From the NCBI GenBank assembly GCA_902363135.1, contig CABIZF010000013.1, forward strand, positions 13,963 through 77,962: a stretch of 64,000 nt of DNA, written 5' to 3'. This document shows positions 33,018 through 42,829 of this stretch, one piece after another; the first letter of the stretch is position 1; the number at the start of each line of letters is the position of its first letter. Source of the stretch: Lachnospiraceae bacterium (GTDB taxonomy: Bacteria; Bacillota; Clostridia; Lachnospirales; Lachnospiraceae). Below the pieces are notes generated by a model. That model saw only the letters and a list, made by a program, of their open reading frames with translations. It did no database searches and was not told where the DNA came from. The position numbers were made by a program, and so were the translations under genes.

Positions 33018-34322
33018 CTAAAATTTAACTGATTCTTTTCTCTCCGAAGCAGCGCTTCGTCCTGCTGCATACCCGCTTGCCCATGCCCACTGCAGATTAT
33101 AGCCCCCGCATGGTCCGTCTACATCGAGCAGTTCGCCGGTCACATACAGTCCCGGAATGCATTTGCATTCCATTGTCTTGGGAGAAATCTGTGCAACATC
33201 TACTCCTCCCGCACATACCTGACAGATATCAAAGGACTTTGTACCATCAACGACCAGCGCATAACTTCTGCATACATCCAGAAGCGTGCAAAGCTCTTTT
33301 TCTGTGAGCTCCCGGCACTGCAGCTTCGAGCGGATTCCCGCCTGATTCAGCATCAGCGGAATCAGCTTTTCATTCAAAATCCCACGCAGCAGCATTCCGA
33401 CGGGTTCAGACGGAAGCTGTCCGGCACGCCTCCAGAGCATTTCCTGCAGCACTGCCCGCTCCATTTTCTGCTCTTCCAGGCAGGGTTTCAGCAAATCAAG
33501 TGTAACCTGAAATGTCATAGCTCCTTTTTCCGCCGCGACATACCGGGACAGCTGAAAGACTGCAATTCCGGAAATTCCGTATTTCGTCCACTGCACTTCT
33601 CCCAGCTCTGAAGCGACAAATCTCCAGTCATCGGCTCCGTCAGGTCTCATATCCTGCTTCTTGCGCTGCCACAGCGATACCTCTGCCATACTTCGCACAC
33701 CGGCTGCCAGAGCAGGCGTCTTTCCCTCGCAGAGCAGCGGTGCCAGCGCGGGGACGACCGGTATAAGCTTCAGTCCCGCCATTTTCGCCAGCCGATAACC
33801 GCTGCCGTCAGAACCGGTTGTCGGCGCACACTTTGATCCGCAGCTGAGAATCAGCCGCTCTGCCTCATAGGTCCACGTGCCTGTCCGCACCTTCCAGATA
33901 CGATCCTCACAGGTAATCGCTTCGACCTTTTCCATCAGCTTCAGCTTTACCTTCCATCTGCGCAGCTCTGCCAGCAGCACCTCCAGTACCGAAGAAGCCT
34001 GATTTGTATATGGATAAACATACCCGTTTTTCTCAATGGTAAGCAGGCCAAGCCTTCCGAAAAAATTGCGCACCTCCTGTGCATCAAACTGTTCCAGCAC
34101 CGGCTGTACAAATGATGCGTCTGCTCCGTGATACCGTTTGGGCAGCTCCGGATCCATATTTGTCAGGTTACATCGTCCGTTCCCGGTCGTCAGAAGCTTC
34201 TTTCCCGGACGTTCCATCGCTTCGAGCACCGTCACCCTTGCCCCGTTCCGGGCCGCTGTAATCGCCGCCATCAGGCCCGATGCTCCCGCCCCCACTATAA
34301 TTACACGATTTTGATTTTCCAT
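33018..34322 (-). CDS. BaiN/HI0933-like NAD(P)/FAD-dependent oxidoreductase
   Basis: A 434-residue flavoprotein of the HI0933/YhiN family, sometimes labelled aminoacetone oxidase-like. IIVGAGASGLMAAITAARNG binds FAD; GKKLLTTGNGRCNLTN is the family signature; the C-terminus has GELLDVDGPCGGYNLQWAWA. The start at 34322 has GAGGGAAGAGG just ahead; a reading from 34406 adds unlikely sequence. Some relatives act in bile-acid dehydroxylation, but no bai genes are here. Confidence 0.87.
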   Translation of the reverse strand: MENQNRVIIVGAGASGLMAAITAARNGARVTVLEAMERPGKKLLTTGNGRCNLTNMDPELPKRYHGADASFVQPVLEQFDAQEVRNFFGRLGLLTIEKNGYVYPYTNQASSVLEVLLAELRRWKVKLKLMEKVEAITCEDRIWKVRTGTWTYEAERLILSCGSKCAPTTGSDGSGYRLAKMAGLKLIPVVPALAPLLCEGKTPALAAGVRSMAEVSLWQRKKQDMRPDGADDWRFVASELGEVQWTKYGISGIAVFQLSRYVAAEKGAMTFQVTLDLLKPCLEEQKMERAVLQEMLWRRAGQLPSEPVGMLLRGILNEKLIPLMLNQAGIRSKLQCRELTEKELCTLLDVCRSYALVVDGTKSFDICQVCAGGVDVAQISPKTMECKCIPGLYVTGELLDVDGPCGGYNLQWAWASGYAAGRSAASERKESVKF

Positions 34323-34393
34323 CCTCTTCCCTCTCGCAGTCTGTTTGAAAACTGATTTTGCATAATTCACTTTATTGCAGGCGTAAAGTGGAC

Positions 34394-34606
34394 ATTCGCA
34401 ATCCATCCCTGCAGCTCTACTGACAGGGCCTAGTATGACTCACGCTAATTAACAATCTGATTCATGCTGGATAAATTTTCATCTACAAGGCGAAGGAATG
34501 AGGCGTAGCGGTGGCTACGGCGATTGACGACAACGCAGTAGATGGGAATTTATACAAATGAAGCAGGTCGCTAATTAGCGTGAGCCCTACTAGCTTCGCT
34601 ACTTGC
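34394..34606 (+). repeat. Dispersed repeat family A, copy split by a MITE
   Basis: ATTCGCAATCCATCCCTGC...TGACAGGGCCTAG (34394-34433), an inserted 156 bases plus target copy, then CTAG-CTTCGCTACTTGC (34590-34606). Without the insert it matches the 15612-15669 copy base for base apart from two or three changes. Confidence 0.75.
34434..34589. mobile_element. 156-bp MITE with long terminal inverted repeats
   Basis: The ends read CTCACGCTAATTA and TAATTAGCGTGAG, and the inverted similarity continues inwards for about 55 bases (TCTG-TTCAT, ATAAATT, CATCTAC). CTAG flanks both sides (34430-34433, 34590-34593) as a target duplication. No coding capacity. CTAG is also the context of the IS5-like element at 63888, a possible source of transposase. 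Confidence 0.8.
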
Positions 34607-34609
34607 TCA

Positions 34610-34640
34610 TGAACGCAGATCGCTTTGCGATCTGCGTTCA
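34610..34640. repeat. Perfect 14-bp hairpin after uppP
   Basis: TGAACGCAGATCGC, a TTT loop, and the exact complement, three bases from the uppP stop codon. No T-tract on either strand. The arm ATCTGCGTTCAAA recurs at 4262-4274 and 59987-59999. Confidence 0.6.
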
Positions 34641-34642
34641 AA

Positions 34643-35494
34643 TCACGAAAAGAAGAAATATGCAAGCACCAGCACACCCAGAATAATCCGGTAATATCCA
34701 AACACCTTGAAATCGTGCTTCTTGATATATCCGAGCAGGAACCGGATGATAATCAGAGAAGATACAAAAGCTGTGACCATACCGATCAGCAGAATTGCAA
34801 GCTCGGTCGACGTAAATGCCAGGCCGAATTTTACGAGCTTCAAAAGGCTTGCGCCAAACATAACCGGAATCGCGAGAAAGAACGTAAATTCTGCCGCAAC
34901 TGTTCTGGATACACCGATCATCAGCGCGCCGACGATGGTCGCACCGGAGCGGGAGGTGCCCGGAAAGATCGCTGCGATCAGCTGGAAAAGCCCAATCACG
35001 AATGCGGTCTGAAATGACAGCTCCGACAAAGAATTGATCTTCGACGGTTTCCCCTTATGTACAGTCTCTACAATGATAAACAAAACGCCGAACAGAATCA
35101 GCATGATCGCTACCGTAATGTAATTATAAAACAGTGCTTCAAAAAAATCATTAAACAGAATTCCGACGATCGCCGCCGGTACACAGGATACCAGAATCTT
35201 ACACCACAAAAGCATGATATCCGTCTTCACATAGCGCATAATCCCTTTTGTCGAATGGCGTCTCCTTCTCCCGGTCGGCTTTCCAAACGGAAAAATGTCT
35301 TTCCAGAACAGGACGACAACCGCAAGAATTGCACCGAGCTGGATGACGACTTCAAACATACTGTAAAATGCATCCGAAACGTCAAGCTTCACAAACTCAT
35401 TCAGCAGGATCATATGGCCGGTGCTGCTGATCGGCAGCCACTCGGTAATACCCTCTACAATACCAAACAGAAATGCCTTTAAAAATTCAATCAT
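34643..35494 (-). CDS. uppP: Undecaprenyl-diphosphate phosphatase
   Basis: A 283-residue membrane phosphatase (BacA family) that regenerates the lipid carrier for wall synthesis. EWLPISSTGHMILL and FPGTSRSGATI are the two active-site motifs. About seven membrane helices. Full length. Confidence 0.95.
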   Translation of the reverse strand: MIEFLKAFLFGIVEGITEWLPISSTGHMILLNEFVKLDVSDAFYSMFEVVIQLGAILAVVVLFWKDIFPFGKPTGRRRRHSTKGIMRYVKTDIMLLWCKILVSCVPAAIVGILFNDFFEALFYNYITVAIMLILFGVLFIIVETVHKGKPSKINSLSELSFQTAFVIGLFQLIAAIFPGTSRSGATIVGALMIGVSRTVAAEFTFFLAIPVMFGASLLKLVKFGLAFTSTELAILLIGMVTAFVSSLIIIRFLLGYIKKHDFKVFGYYRIILGVLVLAYFFFS

Positions 35495-35509
35495 GGAAAA
35501 CTCCTTTCC

Positions 35510-36799
35510 TTACTGCTGCTTCACGGGAAGCGTAACATGCCCTTTCTCATACAGCTTCTGAAGTGACATAAGAATCCCCAGCTTTGCGTGTGGCCAGGTC
35601 AGTCCGCCCTGAAAATATACCGCATATGGCGGCTTCAGGGGACCGTCCGCACTCAGCTCGATCGAAGAACCCTGGATAAACGCACCGGCTGCCATAATGA
35701 CATCGCTGTCATAGCCCGGCATCGCCCACGGCTCCGGGGTCACATAGCTGTCAACCGGAGCAGCAGCCTGAATACCTTCACAGAAAGAGGTAAGCCCTTC
35801 CGGGAATCCAAACTCTACCGCCTGGATGATGTCATGGCGGGACTCGCTGCCATTCGGAACCACCTTAAATCCGAGTCGTTCATATACATTTGCTGCAAAA
35901 ATCGCCCCCTTTAACGCGGCCGCCGTCACGGTCGGAGCAAGGAAAAATCCCTGATAGAAGGAACGCATCACACCAAGAGATGCACCTACCTCCTTTCCAA
36001 GCCCCGGACAGGTCAGACGGTATGCGGCCCGCTCTACACACTCCTTCGTACCTGCGATATAGCCGCCGATCGGAGCCAGCCCGCCGCCCGGATTTTTAAT
36101 CAGGGATCCGACGATCATATCCGCATCAAAGTCGCTCGGCTCAAGGCGTTCGACAAACTCCCCATAGCAATTGTCTACCATTACAATGACATCCGGCCGC
36201 CGCTCTTTGATAAAAGCGATCGCCTCGCCGATCTGTGCAACTGACAGGGTCGGACGGGTCTGATAACCCTTAGAGCGCTGAATCTCAATCAGACGGGTCT
36301 GCGGACGCAGTGCCTTCTCAATGCCTTCATAGTCAAAGCTTCCGTCTTCCAGAAGATCTACCTGGGCATAAGTCACGCCGTATTCTGCAAGACTTCCGCA
36401 GGATGGACGGATGCCAATGACTTCCTCTAAGGTATCATACGGCCTGCCGGAAATAGACAGTAGCTCATCGCCCGGACGCAGGTTGCCTGCCAGCGCAATT
36501 GCCAGTGCATGCGTACCGCACGTGATCTGCGGACGTACAAGCGCTGCCTCCGTATGAAATGCCGCTGCATAGACCTCTTCGAGCGTATCTCTTCCGATAT
36601 CGTCATATCCATAACCGCTCGACGCATTAAAGCATTCTGCACTGACATGTGCCTTCTGCATCGCCGCTATGACCTTGAGCTGATTGTACTCCGCCGTCTC
36701 ATCAATTGCGGCAAACCGTTCCTTCAGCGCTTCGAGGATGCCTTCTCCATATTCGTATACCTCTTTGCTGATTCCAAGTGATTCATATAATTGTTTCAT
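35510..36799 (-). CDS. Methionine gamma-lyase-like PLP enzyme (aluminium-resistance family)
   Basis: A 429-residue fold-type I PLP protein of the Alum_res/YnbB family. GTHALAIALAGNLRPGDELL binds the cofactor phosphate, VDNCYGEFVE holds the PLP aspartate, and SLIKNPGGGLAP the PLP lysine. The true substrate is not established; the name comes from sequence similarity. Between uppP and miaA. Confidence 0.85.
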   Translation of the reverse strand: MKQLYESLGISKEVYEYGEGILEALKERFAAIDETAEYNQLKVIAAMQKAHVSAECFNASSGYGYDDIGRDTLEEVYAAAFHTEAALVRPQITCGTHALAIALAGNLRPGDELLSISGRPYDTLEEVIGIRPSCGSLAEYGVTYAQVDLLEDGSFDYEGIEKALRPQTRLIEIQRSKGYQTRPTLSVAQIGEAIAFIKERRPDVIVMVDNCYGEFVERLEPSDFDADMIVGSLIKNPGGGLAPIGGYIAGTKECVERAAYRLTCPGLGKEVGASLGVMRSFYQGFFLAPTVTAAALKGAIFAANVYERLGFKVVPNGSESRHDIIQAVEFGFPEGLTSFCEGIQAAAPVDSYVTPEPWAMPGYDSDVIMAAGAFIQGSSIELSADGPLKPPYAVYFQGGLTWPHAKLGILMSLQKLYEKGHVTLPVKQQ

Positions 36800-36830
36800 A
36801 TCTTTTCTCCTGTGTTTCCATATTATCTGC

Positions 36831-36878
36831 TTATTGTTTTGCGCAATTGAAGAAGGGGACTTGCTTGATTCGGTTAAA
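36831..36878 (+). repeat. 48-bp dispersed repeat family C, copy 1
   Basis: TTATTGTTTTGCGCAATTGA...GACTTGCTTGATTCGGTTAAA; 44 of 48 bases match the copy at 59924-59971 (opposite strand). Its end contains the miaA stop codon, as a partial copy does for sepF. Confidence 0.7.
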
Positions 36879-37845
36879 TCCCGCGCTTTGCAAGCTCCGG
36901 AAGCATATACGCCAGCAGCTGTTCCGGTTCATAGCCTATCTCCTGCTTATTGACCCAGATCACATCGCGTTCCCGCCTGAACCACGTAAGCTGGCGCTTG
37001 GCAAAATGTCTGGTATCCCGCTTCAAAACACGGACAGCTTCCTCATAAGAGCAGCGCCCATCCAGATAATCCAGAATTTCCTTATAGCCAAGCCCCTGCA
37101 TTGACACCATGTCTCTCGTACAGCCCTGTGCCTGCAAACGCCGTACCTCTTCCACAAGTCCGTGCTCAAGCATCAGATCGACGCGACAGTCAATATTCGC
37201 ATAAATCCGATCCCTTGCATCATTGAGCACGAAATATGCAAACTGATAAGGCGATGCCTTCCGGCGTTCTTCTTCATTGTGCTCAGAAATTCGCTCCCCG
37301 GTCTCCCGGTAAAACTCCAGCGCCCGGATGACCCGTTTGACATTGTTCGCATGAATTGCCTCCGCTGATGCCGGATCCACTAAAGCAAGCATCGTATGTA
37401 AATACTCTGCCCCGTGTTCCTTTGCCAGTGTCTCCAGCTCCTCGCGGTAGCTGTGATCACTTCCGTTTTCTGTAAAATCAATATCATACAGAACCGACTG
37501 AATATAAAATCCGGTACCACCGACCAGAATCGGTATATGTCCGCGCTCCTGGATCTCCCGGATATAGCGCTTCGCATACTCCTGGAAGCGCACAACATGA
37601 AATTCCTCCGCCGGATCAAATTCATCGATCAGAAAATGCGGAATACCCTGCATTTCTTCCACTGTCACCTTTGCGGAACCGATATCCATTCCCCGGTAGA
37701 CCTGCATGGAATCTGCGGAAATGATTTCCCCGCCGATTTTCTTTGCAAGCGCCACCGATAATGCGGTTTTTCCGACAGCTGTCGGACCGGTAAGAATGAC
37801 AAGCTTTCCCGCATTTGCCGCTTCCTTTCTTCTACTCTCTTCCAT
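36874..37845 (-). CDS. miaA: tRNA dimethylallyltransferase
   Basis: A 323-residue enzyme that adds a dimethylallyl group to A37 of UNN-reading tRNAs. GPTAVGKTALSVAL is the P-loop, SADSMQVYRGMDIGSAK the DSxQ motif, and LVGGTGFYIQ the tRNA/substrate loop. It follows mutL by eight bases, the standard mutS-mutL-miaA order. Confidence 0.95.
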   Translation of the reverse strand: MEESRRKEAANAGKLVILTGPTAVGKTALSVALAKKIGGEIISADSMQVYRGMDIGSAKVTVEEMQGIPHFLIDEFDPAEEFHVVRFQEYAKRYIREIQERGHIPILVGGTGFYIQSVLYDIDFTENGSDHSYREELETLAKEHGAEYLHTMLALVDPASAEAIHANNVKRVIRALEFYRETGERISEHNEEERRKASPYQFAYFVLNDARDRIYANIDCRVDLMLEHGLVEEVRRLQAQGCTRDMVSMQGLGYKEILDYLDGRCSYEEAVRVLKRDTRHFAKRQLTWFRRERDVIWVNKQEIGYEPEQLLAYMLPELAKRGI

Positions 37846-37853
37846 AATGCTCC

Positions 37854-40046
37854 CTATAATACCCGCTTGAATTTTTTCTCCATCTCATATTTCGTCATCG
37901 TGATGATCGTCGGACGCCCATGCGGACAATTGTACGGATTCTCCAAAGTGAGTAGCTCACTGATCAGTGCATCCGCCTCTGCTGTGCTCAGATGACTGTT
38001 GCCCTTTACTGCCGCCTTGCAGGACATCGATGCGATCTTTTCCAGCACGATCTGGTTCGAAGCCTGCCCCGACACATCTGACAGTCCGTCGAGAATCTCC
38101 AGAAACAGCTCCCGGCTTGCAAGCCCGTACAGGTTATCAGGAACTGCACTGATCGCATATTCCCGACCGCCGAACGGCTCGATCTCAAAGCCAACTGCCC
38201 GGAATTCCGGCAGATGCCGTTTCAGAAGCGTCTCCTCCTGCAAGCTTAAGGTCACAATCACCGGCGGTGTAATCATCTGTGATGTCTGACGTTTTTCCCG
38301 GTACTGCTTCATAAAACGCTCATACATTACCTTTTCATGTGCGGCATGCTGATCGATAATATACATCTTCTCTTCAAACTCCACGATCCAGTATGTGTCA
38401 AATACCTGACCGATCAGCTTATGGCGTGCACGGCTCTCCTCGGTGAGCAGCTTATCTGAAAACAGCTCCATCTGGACATCCCTGCGGTCTGCCTCTTCTT
38501 TCTTCCGGCGTGCAATATCCCTGGCGAGCGCCTGAGCCTGAACATTATTTTCCGGCACTGCTGTTTTTTCCGGCACCGGAGTCTTTTCCGGTATCGAAGT
38601 ATTTTCTGACACAGAAACTTTTTCCGGCATCAAAGTATTTTCTGACACAGGAGCTTTTTCCGGCATCGAAGTATTTTCTGACACAGGAGCTTTTTCCGAC
38701 ATCAGAGCCTTTTCTGGCACCGGAATCTTTTCCGACATTGGGGGCTTTGGCTGTGAAGCGTTGTCTCCCGCCGATACAATGCTTCCTGTCACCGGTTTCA
38801 TGAGTCCGCTGCGCCGGTCACGCTGCGGGTATTTGATCTCATATGGACTGTTTGCCTCCGCGATCAGCTGACTGCGGATTTTCTCAAACGGTTCCGGGTA
38901 ACGTGCCTTCTTATCCGTATCCGGCACATTCGCTGCAGTACTGCCCTGACTGCTGCTGCCGGTACGACCCGTGCTCATGCTGCCGGACGGTCTACCATCC
39001 GGGCGCTTCTCTTCGGCAGCCTTCTTCGGGCCGTCAATCGTAAACTCCGGGATCAGCTCTTTGCCGAGCAGCGCTTCTTTTACCGTCTGCAATACCTTCT
39101 CATAGATTTCCTGCTGATTGGCAAAGCGCACCTCCAGCTTCTGTGGATGCACATTGACATCCACCTCTTCCGTATTGACCTCAATCTGCAATACCGTAAA
39201 AGGATAACGGCGGCTCATCATAAACGCTTTGTAAGCATCCTCGATTGCCCGGGCAATGATCGTGCTCTTCACATAACGCCCATTGACAAAATAATTCTCG
39301 TAATTCCGGTTTCCACGGGAAATCACCGGCTTTCCGATAAAGCCGCGAATCCTGATATTTCCATAATCCGCCTCCGCTGTCACCAGATTTGCAGCGATAT
39401 CCCGTCCGTAAATGCTGTAAATAATATCCTTCAGATTACAGTTGCCGGACGTGTGCAGCTTCGTATCCCGATTGCTGATGAATTTAAACGAGATGTTCGG
39501 ATGCGACAGCGCCATGCGTTCCAGCAGATCGCTCACATAGCCTGCCTCGGAAGATGCTGATTTGAGAAACTTCTTCCGTGCCGGTGTGTTATAGAAAAGA
39601 TTATGCACAAGAAATGTCGTCCCCTCCGGTGCACCGATTTCTTCCAATGACTTCTCAACACCACCCTCAATGACATAGCGCACTCCTGTAAGACTGCCAG
39701 CTGTCTTCGTAATCATCTCCACCTGGCTGACTGCCGCAATGCTCGAAAGCGCCTCGCCGCGGAACCCTAAGGTATCGCTTGTCAGCAGATCCTCCACCTT
39801 TCGGATTTTACTCGTCGCATGCTGCATATAAGCAATGCGTACCTGCTCCTTTGGAATGCCACAGCCATTATCCGTAATACGCACAAGCGAAGTGCCTCCA
39901 TCCCGGATCTCCACAGTGACAGCATTTGCCCCTGCATCCACTGCATTTTCCACAAGCTCCTTCACGACAGAGGCCGGACGCTCCACGACCTCGCCGGCTG
40001 CGATTTTATCGATCGTATCCTGACTCAACAAAACGATCTCGTTCAA
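37854..40046 (-). CDS. mutL: DNA mismatch repair protein MutL
   Basis: A 730-residue endonuclease-type MutL. GHKL ATPase motifs ENAVDAGA, DNGCGI and GFRGEALSSI are in the first 110 residues. The C-terminal endonuclease motif DQHAAHEKVMYE and the CPHGRPT motif are intact, so the enzyme should nick DNA. The linker (about residues 345-515) holds a 12-residue tandem repeat of the type MPEKAPVSENTS. Twelve bases downstream of mutS. Confidence 0.95.
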   Translation of the reverse strand: MNEIVLLSQDTIDKIAAGEVVERPASVVKELVENAVDAGANAVTVEIRDGGTSLVRITDNGCGIPKEQVRIAYMQHATSKIRKVEDLLTSDTLGFRGEALSSIAAVSQVEMITKTAGSLTGVRYVIEGGVEKSLEEIGAPEGTTFLVHNLFYNTPARKKFLKSASSEAGYVSDLLERMALSHPNISFKFISNRDTKLHTSGNCNLKDIIYSIYGRDIAANLVTAEADYGNIRIRGFIGKPVISRGNRNYENYFVNGRYVKSTIIARAIEDAYKAFMMSRRYPFTVLQIEVNTEEVDVNVHPQKLEVRFANQQEIYEKVLQTVKEALLGKELIPEFTIDGPKKAAEEKRPDGRPSGSMSTGRTGSSSQGSTAANVPDTDKKARYPEPFEKIRSQLIAEANSPYEIKYPQRDRRSGLMKPVTGSIVSAGDNASQPKPPMSEKIPVPEKALMSEKAPVSENTSMPEKAPVSENTLMPEKVSVSENTSIPEKTPVPEKTAVPENNVQAQALARDIARRKKEEADRRDVQMELFSDKLLTEESRARHKLIGQVFDTYWIVEFEEKMYIIDQHAAHEKVMYERFMKQYREKRQTSQMITPPVIVTLSLQEETLLKRHLPEFRAVGFEIEPFGGREYAISAVPDNLYGLASRELFLEILDGLSDVSGQASNQIVLEKIASMSCKAAVKGNSHLSTAEADALISELLTLENPYNCPHGRPTIITMTKYEMEKKFKRVL
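38552..38742. repeat. 36-bp tandem repeats in the mutL linker
   Basis: About five degenerate 36-bp units encode (M/I/V)PEK(A/T)(P)V(S/P)E(N/K)T(S/A). The best units, around 38620-38700, differ by only a few bases. In frame, so repeat-number changes would only alter linker length. Confidence 0.75.
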
Positions 40047-40057
40047 AGTACTACCTC

Positions 40058-42712
40058 CTACCAGCGGTTTTTCAGCTTATTTTGTAACCGATACAGAGTG
40101 TTGAGTGCATCAAGCGGAGTCATCGTGGACACTTCCAGCTCCTGCAGCTCCTTGAGCACATCGGAATCACTCACCGTATCAAACAGCGACATCTGATCCA
40201 TATCCACCTGATCGTATTTCTGTGTCTTTGCCTTCCTTGCTTTTTGTCCCTCGGCATCGCCACCCTGCACATGTACCGTGATATCTGCATTCGTCAGCTC
40301 CTCCGCGAGCTCCTTCGCCCGCTCGATCACCATATCCGGAACACCGGCAAGCTTCGCCACCTGGATTCCGTAGCTCTTGTCTGCACCGCCCTGAATGATC
40401 TTGCGCAGGAATACGATATCGTCGCCGTTTTCTTTTACCGCAATACAATAATTATTCACTCCCGGCAACTTGCCCTCCAGCTCCGTCAGCTCATGGTAAT
40501 GTGTCGCAAAGAGCGTTTTTGCTCCGAGCAGCTTCGTATTGCTGATATACTCCACGACTGCCCATGCAATGCTCAGACCGTCAAAGGTGCTCGTGCCGCG
40601 TCCGATCTCATCGAGGATGAGCAGGCTGTTGCGCGTCGCATTGCGCAGGATATTCGCCACCTCTGTCATTTCCACCATGAACGTACTCTGCCCGCTCGCG
40701 AGGTCATCCGAAGCTCCGACTCTCGTAAAGATCCGGTCGACCAGTCCGATCTTTGCTGCATCCGCGGGAACAAAGCTGCCAATCTGTGCCATGAGCACGA
40801 TCAGCGCCGTCTGGCGCATATAGGTCGATTTTCCTGCCATGTTCGGGCCTGTGATAATCGAAATCCGGTTCTTGCCATTATCCAGATAAGTATCATTCGC
40901 GATAAACATATCGTTCGGAATCATTTTTTCCACAACCGGATGGCGGCCATTTTTAATATCCAGAACACCTTTTTCATTGATCGATGGCTTCACATAATTG
41001 CCCCGTTCCGCGACAAGTGCCAGCGATGCAAAGACATCCACACCTGCGATCGCGTGTGCTGTCTTCTGAATTCGCAAAATCTCATCCGCAATTTTCCCAC
41101 GCACCTCGACGTAAAGGTCATATTCCAGCGCAGTCAGCTTATCCTCAGATCCAAGGATCGTCTCCTCCAGCTCCTTCAGCTCCGGTGTAATATAACGCTC
41201 CGCATTTGTCAGCGTCTGTTTGCGTGTATAGTAATCCGGTACCATATCCTTATAGGAATTTGTCACTTCCAGATAATATCCGAACACTTTATTATACTTG
41301 ACCTTCATCGTTTTGATGCCGGTCTTTTCCCGTTCCTCGGCCTCCAGCTTTGCCAGCCAGGACTTGCCCTCGGTCTTCGCATGTCGGAGCCGGTCGACCT
41401 CCTCATGGTATCCTTCTTTGATAAAGCCACCATCACGGATGCTAATCGGCGGTTCGTCCACAATCGCTGTATCCACAAGTGCAAACAGGTCTTCCAGCTC
41501 GTCCATTTCCTCCTGCAGCTGCACAAGCAAAGGCGACTGCAGGCTCTTCATAATATATTTGATATGCGGCAGCATGGACAGTGACGTCTTAAATGCAACA
41601 AGGTCACGCGGATTGGCGGTCTGATAACTAATCCGGCTGATGAGACGCTCCAGATCGTAGACCGGATTCAGATATTCCCGCAGTTCTTCCCGCGTGATCG
41701 CATTATCCTTCAGTTCCTCTACTGCATCCAACCGCTGCATAATTTCTTCTTTTTCAATCAATGGCTGTTCCAGATACCGGCGAAGCATCCGCGCACCCAT
41801 CGCTGTCTTCGTTTTATCCAGCACCCAAAGCAGAGAGCCTCGCTTATTTTTTTCACGTAAGGTCTCACAGAGCTCCAGGTTCCGGCGCGTCGAACTGTCC
41901 AGCACCATATATTTGGAAATCGAATACGGAGTCAGCGCCGTCAGGTTCGCAATCGAAGTCTTCTGTGTTTCGATCAGATACTGCAAAAGTGCACCCGCCG
42001 CGATAATTCCGCAGCTGTACGCATCCAGTCCAAGCCCGCTCAGCGAGGAGACATGAAAATGCTCCATCAGATTCTGTGCGCATAAAGCGTCATCAAAATA
42101 CCACGAATCCAGAGAAAATACCGAGATATGTAATCGTTCCTTCATATCCTCGATATCCACACCACTGACATAGAAGGAATGATTACAGATGATCTCAGAC
42201 GGCGAAAACTTATTGATCTCGTCAAGCAGCTTTTTTTCGCCATCCAGCTCCGTCACGAGATATTCGCCCGTAGAAATGTCTGCAACAGACAGACCATAAC
42301 GATCCTCCATGCAGATGATACACATCAGATAATTGTTCCGGCTCTCATCAAGTGCCTGCGCATCCAGATTCGTTCCCGGTGTCACGACTCGGATGACATC
42401 CCGCTTCACCAGCCCCTTCGCCTGCTTTGGATCCTCCAGCTGCTCACAGATCGCCACCTTATAGCCCTTTGAAACAAGCTTATTCAGGTATCCATCCACC
42501 GCATGGAACGGCACCCCACACATCGGAGCCCGCTCCTCGAGTCCGCAATCCTTCCCAGTCAGGGTGATTTCCAATTCTTTTGACGCAATCAATGCGTCCT
42601 CAAAAAACATTTCATAAAAATCACCAAGGCGGTAAAAAAGGATGCAGTCCTTATATTTTTCCTTGGTCTCACAGTAAACCTTCATCATCGGTGTCATAGT
42701 TCCAGTATTCAT
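40058..42712 (-). CDS. mutS: DNA mismatch recognition protein MutS
   Basis: An 884-residue MutS. The mismatch-contacting FYRLGDFYEMF (F-x-E) is near residue 30, Walker A GPNMAGKSTYMRQ near residue 620, and LILDEIGRGTSTFDG is Walker B plus signature. AAGGAG lies four bases before the ATG. The first nine codons and the upstream 117 bases lie in a 145-bp sequence repeated at 54090-54234, marking an insertion right before the gene. Confidence 0.97.
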   Translation of the reverse strand: MNTGTMTPMMKVYCETKEKYKDCILFYRLGDFYEMFFEDALIASKELEITLTGKDCGLEERAPMCGVPFHAVDGYLNKLVSKGYKVAICEQLEDPKQAKGLVKRDVIRVVTPGTNLDAQALDESRNNYLMCIICMEDRYGLSVADISTGEYLVTELDGEKKLLDEINKFSPSEIICNHSFYVSGVDIEDMKERLHISVFSLDSWYFDDALCAQNLMEHFHVSSLSGLGLDAYSCGIIAAGALLQYLIETQKTSIANLTALTPYSISKYMVLDSSTRRNLELCETLREKNKRGSLLWVLDKTKTAMGARMLRRYLEQPLIEKEEIMQRLDAVEELKDNAITREELREYLNPVYDLERLISRISYQTANPRDLVAFKTSLSMLPHIKYIMKSLQSPLLVQLQEEMDELEDLFALVDTAIVDEPPISIRDGGFIKEGYHEEVDRLRHAKTEGKSWLAKLEAEEREKTGIKTMKVKYNKVFGYYLEVTNSYKDMVPDYYTRKQTLTNAERYITPELKELEETILGSEDKLTALEYDLYVEVRGKIADEILRIQKTAHAIAGVDVFASLALVAERGNYVKPSINEKGVLDIKNGRHPVVEKMIPNDMFIANDTYLDNGKNRISIITGPNMAGKSTYMRQTALIVLMAQIGSFVPADAAKIGLVDRIFTRVGASDDLASGQSTFMVEMTEVANILRNATRNSLLILDEIGRGTSTFDGLSIAWAVVEYISNTKLLGAKTLFATHYHELTELEGKLPGVNNYCIAVKENGDDIVFLRKIIQGGADKSYGIQVAKLAGVPDMVIERAKELAEELTNADITVHVQGGDAEGQKARKAKTQKYDQVDMDQMSLFDTVSDSDVLKELQELEVSTMTPLDALNTLYRLQNKLKNRW

Positions 42713-42829
42713 AAATCTCCTTGTATTTACAGGCTTTTTCGTCCATTTATCTTATGTACTACTATACGCAATACGATAGTTTTTCATATTAGCACTTCAA
42801 AACGAACTTCATTGTAGCAAAAAAAGCCC
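42685..42829. repeat. 145-bp flanking direct repeat, left copy (mutS 5' end)
   Basis: Matches 54090-54234 at 142 of 145 positions. It covers mutS codons 1-9, the ribosome site, the upstream region and the seven-base T-tract (minus strand) of a terminator. As this copy joins intact mutS, it is the functional one. Confidence 0.92.

Noticed and set aside
38552-38742. Regularly spaced repeats resembling a CRISPR array
   Set aside because: The units are in-frame coding repeats in mutL without unique spacers.
40244-41584. 446-codon plus-strand open frame
   Set aside because: Antisense to mutS; composition follows from mutS codon use.
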